Source of the DNA: Porogramme epimiltina
Lineage: Eukaryota; Basidiomycota; Agaricomycetes; Polyporales; Polyporaceae
Reading direction: 5' to 3'
NCBI GenBank assembly: GCA_900155495.1
Contig: FTLJ01000422.1
Span: 1-64,000 of the forward strand
DNA length: 64,000 nucleotides
Every line of letters starts with the position of its first letter. The first letter of the stretch is position 1. Under the pieces are notes generated by a model. That model was not told the origin of the DNA. It did no database searches and saw only the letters and a program-made list of their open reading frames with translations. Positions 58,003-64,000 of this stretch are shown here, in pieces. The position numbers and the translations under genes are program-made.

Positions 58003-58850
58003 TAGGAAATAGCATGGTAGGGTACACCTGCGGTGGCTACGGATATGACCCGGCGTGGGCGCGGGGTGAAGGTACCCATTAAGGGGCCCGCGGCGCACTC
58101 GTACCCGTGCTAACGGGTAGTGGGGTGGCCCGCGGGTACCCATAGTACACACAACCCTCGCTATTGTCGGGATCCGGAGCTCTACCACAGATGGGTATAC
58201 GTGTGACCTCAGTACACATATTTATATTCGTGCAGGGGATCCTCACCATGGCGGCCACCTCCCCAGACCACAGTGCACGAATCAAGTTGTGTGCGGGGTG
58301 GGGCACTTCGTCAACGAGGTCTCTCCTTACAACATGATGGGGGATGAACGGTGCGTGATATCCTTCGGTGTCGCTCCTCAAGTGATCTATCGCCTGTGCC
58401 CAACGCCATCTACATCCTCACGACGGGCGGATAGGGGCGTGCCGCCCGCTCCCCACAAATGTACGACAACTTGACGCGCCGCACATGGGCGTACATATTG
58501 AGGCGGAGACAGGGTCTGTGGTTTAGCGACCTGGCCGCTCGCACGCTAAAGAAGCGAGACTGGGCCCTAGCGAACGGAACCCTCGGTGTGGGGCCGCCTG
58601 GCCTGGTTCATTGTAGGGGCCGTGCAGCAGGGTTTCGCGAGTGTGCTCATGCTCTCATGGACAGTCAGGGCGCGGTTTCAAGAACGGTGCGGTGTATCCG
58701 TGTCTACGAAAACCTGCCCCCACGTGTACCCACTATGATGACTGCGGATTTTGCGGGTGAGCCCGTAATCCGCGCAAAACCACCCGCACCCGCGCAGGAC
58801 GGTTAAGGGTAGAGCTAAATCTACCCATACCCGACCGGTGTTATGCTCTG
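58003..58850. mobile_element. 848-base insertion, candidate non-autonomous DNA transposon
   Basis: The empty site is preserved in the left duplication arm, where sequence matching 57931-57995 runs directly into sequence matching 58851 onward. Candidate 8-base target duplications are GTCGGAAG (57995-58002) and CTCGGGAG (58851-58858), 6 of 8 matching. The ends read TAGGAAATAGC and, reverse-complemented, CAGAGCATAAC, a weak terminal inverted repeat loosely of hAT type. The interior is rich in GGGTACCCGC-like motifs (58069-58140, 58725-58830) and carries no transposase. The insertion itself is well supported; its class is tentative. Confidence 0.55.
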
Positions 58851-59194
58851 CTCGGGAGCGGGAACGTGTTCCATGCAGTGAGCCCGCAAGCCAGCAATTG
58901 CGCTTCTTGCTCGCGCGACTCACGTAGGGGGCGCGTGACATTTCTTCCGCGAATTCACATTCCGGTACGGCAATATTACCTCTCTTAGCAACGCATCGCT
59001 GACTGGAGACAAATTAACCTCTTCTCTTTTCTCCGCCGTCGTGAAAGGACAATTATATCTCCACCAGTCAGTGCGGATTGGTGCGGTGAGCTGACTTACT
59101 TCCACTGTTATGGAAGGGCTGACGCTCACGGTGACAAACATACATCGTGCGGGCTTCTCTTCTGCGATTGTCGCCAAACAGACAGTTCATGGCT

Positions 59195-59205
59195 CAATCA
59201 CGCGC
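59195..59205 (+). promoter_or_regulatory. CAAT-type element shared by DC1 and DC3
   Basis: CAATCACGCGC lies 120 bases before the DC3 ATG and at 118 bases before the DC1 ATG (42400-42410, minus). In DC1 it is preceded by C to form CCAAT. Confidence 0.45.
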
Positions 59206-59243
59206 ACGTTTGCAAGATGTGAAGGCAGACACTGGAGGGTCGG

Positions 59244-59250
59244 TATAAAT
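59244..59250 (+). promoter_or_regulatory. TATA box of DC3
   Basis: TATAAAT lies 65 bases upstream of the ATG, in a segment (ACACTGGAGGGTCGG-TATAAAT) identical to that of DC1. Confidence 0.75.
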
Positions 59251-59314
59251 GCCAGCCTCACTTGTGCGTTGTTTCTCCCCAGCGACAACAGTCCAGCTCT
59301 ACGTCTCACACATC

Positions 59315-62300
59315 ATGTCTACCGTTCATCTGCCTCTCCGAGCCAGCCTTCACGACGCCATCTCGGCCTGTTTCCTCGGCCCTCGCGCTGAAAACTTTAA
59401 CATTCTCGAGGAGCTGTTCCACGGGGCGCTGGCTGAGCATGCCAAGACTCGCCTTGAGTACAACCCTGGCGATGGGGTAGGTGTCGCCAAGTCGTTTTAC
59501 TCTGCTCTCCGCCGCTCACGAATGAATACCTTTAGGACTTCATTACTTCGTCGATGAAGAACTCACAACTATTTCGGGATACAACCGACAGTCTCCGCAC
59601 TCAGGCTAAGAAGGTCAGCGAATTGCTGAATACCCATTCTATACCCTTCTTCTCCACCCGCTACATAGGACATATGTGTATGGAGATGTAAGTCATTTTC
59701 TCGGTTTATTAGGTAATTTCTAACCGTAAGAACATAGGTCTATGCCCTCCATGGTCGGATGGATGATCACTATTCTGTTCAACCCCAACAATGTAACAGT
59801 TTAATCTAGTTCGGGTCTCGTACATCTGCTGAGTGCACGCGGTACAGGTCGCGTTTGAGGCTAGCCCGGTTACGACTATCATCGAGCTTGAGGTGGGCCA
59901 GCAGCTGTGCACGATGCTCGGGTATGCCAAACAGGGCCACATCACACCGTGGGGCCACATTGGCGCCGATGGCACCATTGCTAACATGGAGTCTATGTGG
60001 TATGTGCACCTTTGCATAATAACCGATGCCTTCGAACTGACTAACGCTGGAATCTACTAGGGCTGGTAAGGCGCTTCGCTGTCCTTCGATTCATGAGGCT
60101 TAACGGAATGATTAGCACGCAACCTCAAGTTCTATCCTCTTTCCGTCCATGCCGCAATGACCCAAGGGGACAAGCCTCTCGCATTCATTGTTAACGATTT
60201 CAAGGTTACCACTTGCGACGATCCCAACCCTCAGTTCCTGAGCCAGCTCACCCCGTGGCAACTCCTCAACCTGACCCCGGACGTAGTCCTCGGCATTCCC
60301 GATCAGCTCACTAGCCAATATGGAGTCACGTCTACATTCCTCGCCAACGCCCTCTCCCCATACCTCGCGCAGACCGCAGGGAAGGAGAAGCTCATGAAAA
60401 TGTACAACATTGAAAGCGAGCCACAGTACTTCATCTCCAGCACTAAGCACTACTCCTGGCCGAAGGCGGCGGGTGAGTTCTCAGCCACTCTCCGGTTCTC
60501 TGGTCGCGTGGTCACTGACGGCGGCCACATAGCGCTGGTCGGCATCGGGTCCGAGAACTGCGTGAACGTCAAAGTCGACATCTGCGCGCGCATTGATATC
60601 AGCGCTCTCACCGCGGCACTTCAAGACTGCGTCGATAACAAGCGCGCGGTGTACGCCGTCGTCGCCGTTATTGGTTCCACCGAGGAGGGCGCCGTCGACC
60701 CGCTGGACCAAATCCTCGCTCTCAAGCCTACGTTCGCCGCCAAGGGCCTCTCCTTCGTCGTCCACGCCGACGCTGCGTGGGGCGGGTACTACGCTAGCAT
60801 GATCCGCGACCGCCCTACGTTGGAAAGGGGCCTTCCAGGGGCGGGCGAAGATCCCGACCGTGACTTCGTGCCGAGCATCACGCTCCGCGACAGCACTGTG
60901 ACGCAGTTCAAGGCGCTCGCGCAAGCCGACTCGATCACGATCGACCCTCACAAGGCAGGCTACATCCCCTACCCTGCTGGGGGGCTCTGCTACCATGATG
61001 GGCGGATGCGGTACTTGCTCACATGGACGGCGCCGTACATCGACCAGGGCGACAAAGGCGACAAAGGCCACAGCATTGGTATATATGGTATCGAGGGAAG
61101 GTGAGAACTCGTAACCTGCCTCGTCTGCGACTACGCCTTCAACATGCTCTGTGTCTCTAGCAAGCCCGGAGCGCCAGCCGTTGCCTGCTACTTGCACCAC
61201 AGCGTCCTAGGCCTGCATAAGGAGGGGCACGGCGCGCTTCTCGGCGAGGCATCGTTCACCTGTCGCCGTGTGAGTCCCTCCTTGCATAATCACTTGATCA
61301 TGAAGTGTTGATGTCCCCTCTAGTTTGCCGCGCACTGGTCGGCAATGTCCGACGACACGACAGACTTCATAGTCGTTCCATTCAACCCCGTGCTGAAAGA
61401 GTCTGACAAGGACATCATTCGCAAGCGCATTCTCGGTAAAACGAACGAGGAAATCATCGACGATAAGGAAGCGTTCGATGTCTTGTGCACGCTCGGCTCG
61501 GACCTGAACATCAACGCGTTCACGTGCAACTTTAGAATCAATGGACAGGTCAACGACGACGTTGAAGAAGCCAACTACCTCAACAAACGAGTCTTCAGCC
61601 GCTTCTCGATCACGCAGCCCAGCATTGACCCGAAGACCATCCCGCTATTCTTGAGCTCAACCGTCTTCGCGCAAGCCGACTATGGCGACTGCGTGAGGGA
61701 TTTCCAAACGTACGCCATTGAATTTATTAATTACCTGTGCGCCGTCTTTACATGTTTCTCAAAATAGCCGCATGGGCCTGGAGACAGATTCCCGTCAAGA
61801 TTTGTTTGTGCTGCGCAATGTAGTCATGTCGCCCTTCCAGTCCGCCGGAGACTTCGTCTCAACCCTGGCGCAGTTGTTCCAAGAAGGCCTCGAGGCGGAA
61901 GTTGCGGTGAGAGAAGGCCTTTGTTTGCTAGTATTATGTGGCCTTACGCGGACTCTCCTCCCAGAACGTCGTCGCGCGGAATACGGTGTCACCCCAAACC
62001 CACGACTTCATCATGCAGGGCCTGGATACGGTCTACCTGGCATACCGACCCCTCTTCCACCACGCCAACGGCCGCCACCAGCTTATCCTCGCCGTTCAAT
62101 TCTCTAACCCCACTCAGGCCGCCCAGTACAAGGCCGTGCGACTAGCCAAGCCCACCGTGCCGTTCCGGCTGAGTACGCACGTTGAGACCACCATCGAGGA
62201 CATTCTCCGCATGGGAACGTTTGTCGGTGACATCATCGTCGGAAGGTGAGAAACACTACCTTCCTTCACTACGAAGTTCTCTAACCGCTATTGGGGACCT

Positions 62301-62888
62301 TACAGCGCCGTCAGCATTCTTTCTGTCGAGATCACAATCGCGACCGTCGTGAAGCATCGTCCCCTCACCTCCCGCTGGCGCGACCAGACCTACCCTGCCT
62401 CGTATACTCCTTTCTATCTCTACGGCACGCCTACGGAGCAGAACATCGACCACATGCTCCTCCGCGCCCCCAATGCCCAGATCACCTCAGACCTCGTTAC
62501 GTTGGACTGCACTCCCGCTCTCACGGCAGACCAGCTCGCAAGCGGCGTCATCGTGTACCTTAACCGCCCCGAGGCCGCCCTGCAGCCGCTCAGGGATGAC
62601 GCTGCTGGGTTCTTCAACCCTGGAACGTCTTTCAACGTGACGATATTCGCGGACGCCAACGCCCCCGACGCCCGCGGCCCGGGCCTCTCGCAGGGTGGGA
62701 CGCAATTCGCGACGGGAACGCTGACGCTGGGGCAGGCGGTGTTCTATGACCCCAAGAGGCTTAACACGGAGGACTTCGCCAAGGGGAGGAAGGTCTCTGG
62801 GTACACGTCCACTGACCTGTCTGACGCCGAGAAGGCAGAGTGGCAAACTTTTGTCAAGGGCGCTCTTGGTATCAAACCCTTCGCTTGA
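59315..62888 (+). CDS. PLP-dependent group II decarboxylase, non-canonical aromatic amino acid type (DC3)
   Basis: Exons 59315-59476, 59536-59687, 59738-59792, 59848-59999, 60061-60065, 60116-60472, 60533-61100, 61161-61269, 61324-61709, 61768-61906, 61965-62245 and 62306-62888 join to 982 residues. The decarboxylase domain has FEASPVTTIIELEVGQQLCTMLGY from about residue 125, HADAAWGGYYASM with His372 and the cofactor Asp374, and ITIDPHKAGYIPYPAGG with the PLP Lys435. About 480 residues follow after the domain, an appendage typical of fungal non-canonical aromatic decarboxylases. It is nearly collinear with DC1, with the same start context and promoter. The ACATAG acceptor at 60527-60532 is needed for a continuous frame with DC1 and DC2, although the intron can also be read through here. 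Product amine and substrate are unproven. Confidence 0.92.
60061..60065 (+). other. 5-nt microexon of DC3
   Basis: GGCTG lies between CTACTAG and GTAAGG. It joins ...ATG-TG to CA-CGC-AAC in frame, identical to DC1. Confidence 0.85.
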
Positions 62889-63026
62889 AGCTGCCGAGTA
62901 TGTTTGCCTATGCCGAGCTGCATGGCTGTTGCTTCTCTGTACGAATATACGGAGTAAACACTGTAGGAGCTGACAGCGGACGCGATGATAGGCTGGGGTT
63001 ACTCTGTACTATATATGTCCTTCCGA

Positions 63027-63929
63027 CTACAAAGACGCAATTTCCCCCGGCCAAAACGCCTCTCCGCCCTCGTTCTCCCCAAACCACGGCACGTCGTGCG
63101 CCAAGATGACCCTCACACGCCCCTCGCGCTCCATCAGCTCCCTAATCCGCCCAATGTGCTCCTCCGCCGCCCGCGCGTCCCGGTGCGCGCACCCAAACAC
63201 GTCGTGCCGCGCGATCCGCGCCTCCCCCGTCAGCAGGCGCCGGTCGTGCGCCGCGTCCCCCGCGAGGAACACCCACCCGCCGTCCGCGGACGTCCGCGCG
63301 AGCGCGTTCACGTGCCCGGGGACGTGCCCCGGCTCCGCGTCGACGATGAAGAGGCTCCCGTCGCCGAAGAAGTCGAGTGCGCGCGGGAACGGGCCGAGCG
63401 GCGCCCACCCCGCCGCCGGATCCTCGGGGTCGAGCCAGCGCGTGCGCGAGGGAGGGAGCAGGCGCGCGTCGAAGAGCGAGGCGGGGTCGTGCGGGTACCC
63501 GGCTTCGACGAGCGGGCGCGCGCCTGCCCCGGCGAGGACCGTGGCGCGGGCGAAGGGCGCGGGGTCGCCGATGTGGTCGAAGTGGAGGTGGGAGAGGCAG
63601 ACGTAGTCGACATCCTCGGGCGCGAGCCCGCCTTTCCGCACCGCGTCTGCTGCGTCCTCCGGGACGGAACACCGGAACGTCATTTCCTCGATGCGAGCAC
63701 GGTAAGCAGGTGTGAGCGTGGAGAGGTCCTTGCGCGTGCCGAGGTCGAACACGAGGGTGGTGTGGGTCTTGGAGTGCCGGAGGAGGAAGGAGAGGCAGGG
63801 AATGGTGGCGCGTGAGCCGGGCTCTGCTGTGGAGATGAGGAAGTCGAGTGGGAGGTCGATGGACCCCGTGTGGAGTGCGGAGACAAGGCAATAGGCTTGG
63901 TCGGGGGAAGGATCTGGGAGCGAGGCCAT
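63027..63929 (-). CDS. Metallo-beta-lactamase-fold hydrolase, lactonase-like (MBL5)
   Basis: Intronless, 300 residues from the ATG at 63929 (MASLPDPSPDQAYCLVSALHTG). An upstream in-frame ATG at 63956 exists but is not supported by the paralogues. The metal motif HLHFDH is at 114-119, with GHVPGHVN, LAGDAAHD and ILAHDVPW. The bridging-Asp segment reads GDAAHD where others have GDSAHD. The sequence is the most GC-rich of the five, with almost every third position G or C. It converges on DC3 with 138 bases between stops and is the right-arm counterpart of MBL4, though protein identity has dropped well below that of the neighbouring DC1/DC3 pair. Confidence 0.9.
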   Translation of the reverse strand: MASLPDPSPDQAYCLVSALHTGSIDLPLDFLISTAEPGSRATIPCLSFLLRHSKTHTTLVFDLGTRKDLSTLTPAYRARIEEMTFRCSVPEDAADAVRKGGLAPEDVDYVCLSHLHFDHIGDPAPFARATVLAGAGARPLVEAGYPHDPASLFDARLLPPSRTRWLDPEDPAAGWAPLGPFPRALDFFGDGSLFIVDAEPGHVPGHVNALARTSADGGWVFLAGDAAHDRRLLTGEARIARHDVFGCAHRDARAAEEHIGRIRELMEREGRVRVILAHDVPWFGENEGGEAFWPGEIASL

Positions 63930-64000
63930 GGTAGACGTCTGAGGTGCGTTGGACAAGCCGGATTGGCATTCTCTTGTAGTTCAAGCGCACCTGTGGGAGT
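63930..64000. other. Upstream flank of MBL5
   Basis: Only 71 bases are available; no element is identified. Confidence 0.4.

Larger units (their letters stand above)
58859..59314. other. Promoter and 5' region of DC3
   Basis: Conserved with the region upstream of DC1 (42293-42530 and 42880-43130, reverse orientation). The left arm carries an extra ~340 bases at a position equivalent to about 59090. Contains the TATA and CAAT-type elements. Confidence 0.6.
57830..63929 (-). repeat. Inverted segmental duplication, right arm (upstream + DC3 + MBL5)
   Basis: Reverse-orientation counterpart of 37668-43260. It includes the region upstream of DC3 (interrupted by an 848-base insertion), all of DC3 with its introns, the 138-base 3' spacer and MBL5. 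The spacer still aligns with that between MBL4 and DC1, which shows a DNA-level duplication and not two independent gene insertions. Confidence 0.85.

Noticed and set aside
60473..60532. Read-through of DC3 intron 6 as coding
   Set aside because: The intron happens to be open in DC3, but the equivalent sequences in DC1 and DC2 contain stops. Removing it gives the conserved Lys-Ala-Ala-Ala-Leu-Val joint in all three.
1..64000. CRISPR array, bacterial operon or phage interpretation
   Set aside because: Spliceosomal introns throughout, eukaryotic ribosomal protein uS7 and fungal gene families; no regularly spaced repeats.

Overview
The window reads as a filamentous basidiomycete chromosome, probably a wood-inhabiting polypore-type mushroom. 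The basis is intron-dense genes with 50-70 nt GT-AG introns, a fungal cytosolic ribosomal protein gene, a DUF6535-type membrane protein (a family expanded in Agaricomycetes) and long decarboxylases of the fungal non-canonical aromatic amino acid type. The genus cannot be read from the sequence. All exon structures were worked out by hand; each assembled gene keeps a continuous frame unless noted.

Left part, 1-24.4 kb. The first 6.5 kb is an extremely GC- and CpG-rich stretch with homopolymers and short tandem repeats and no recognisable gene. Then come the uS7/RPS5 gene (minus), a coiled-coil protein of unknown role (plus), a BTB/POZ-like gene (minus), an aldo-keto reductase (minus) and a small alpha-helical hypothetical gene (plus). 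A 4.8 kb gene-poor interval follows, then two adjacent decayed genes on the minus strand: a GH18 chitinase and a ClC-type chloride channel fragment, both with several stops and frameshifts.

Right part, 25-64 kb: a locus built by repeated duplication. It holds two tandem iron-containing alcohol dehydrogenase/maleylacetate-reductase-like genes with the same seven-exon structure; five intronless metallo-beta-lactamase-fold hydrolases (MBL1-5) resembling N-acyl-homoserine-lactone lactonases; and three intact 12-exon PLP-dependent group II decarboxylases (DC1-3), each about 980 residues with a long C-terminal appendage. MBL4 and DC1 converge (37.7-42.3 kb), and the same convergent pair recurs inverted as DC3 and MBL5 (59.3-63.9 kb). 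Intergenic and promoter DNA is included, so this is an inverted segmental duplication of roughly 5.6-6.1 kb. DC2 comes from a second, tandem event that also copied part of a neighbouring His-rich cation-diffusion-facilitator gene; that copy is decayed and fused to a copied 3' end of a 721-residue cysteine-cluster protein encoded at 55-57 kb. A DUF6535 gene and a five-segment membrane protein gene sit among these.

Functional reading (inference): the linked, co-duplicated hydrolases and decarboxylases, with the dehydrogenases alongside, could form an accessory metabolic cluster that opens lactones or thioesters, decarboxylates aromatic amino acids and reduces or oxidises the products. Co-duplication of the MBL-DC pair is the strongest sequence argument. 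All three decarboxylases need a 5-nt exon to rebuild the frame around a conserved Trp-Ala-Ala-Arg segment.
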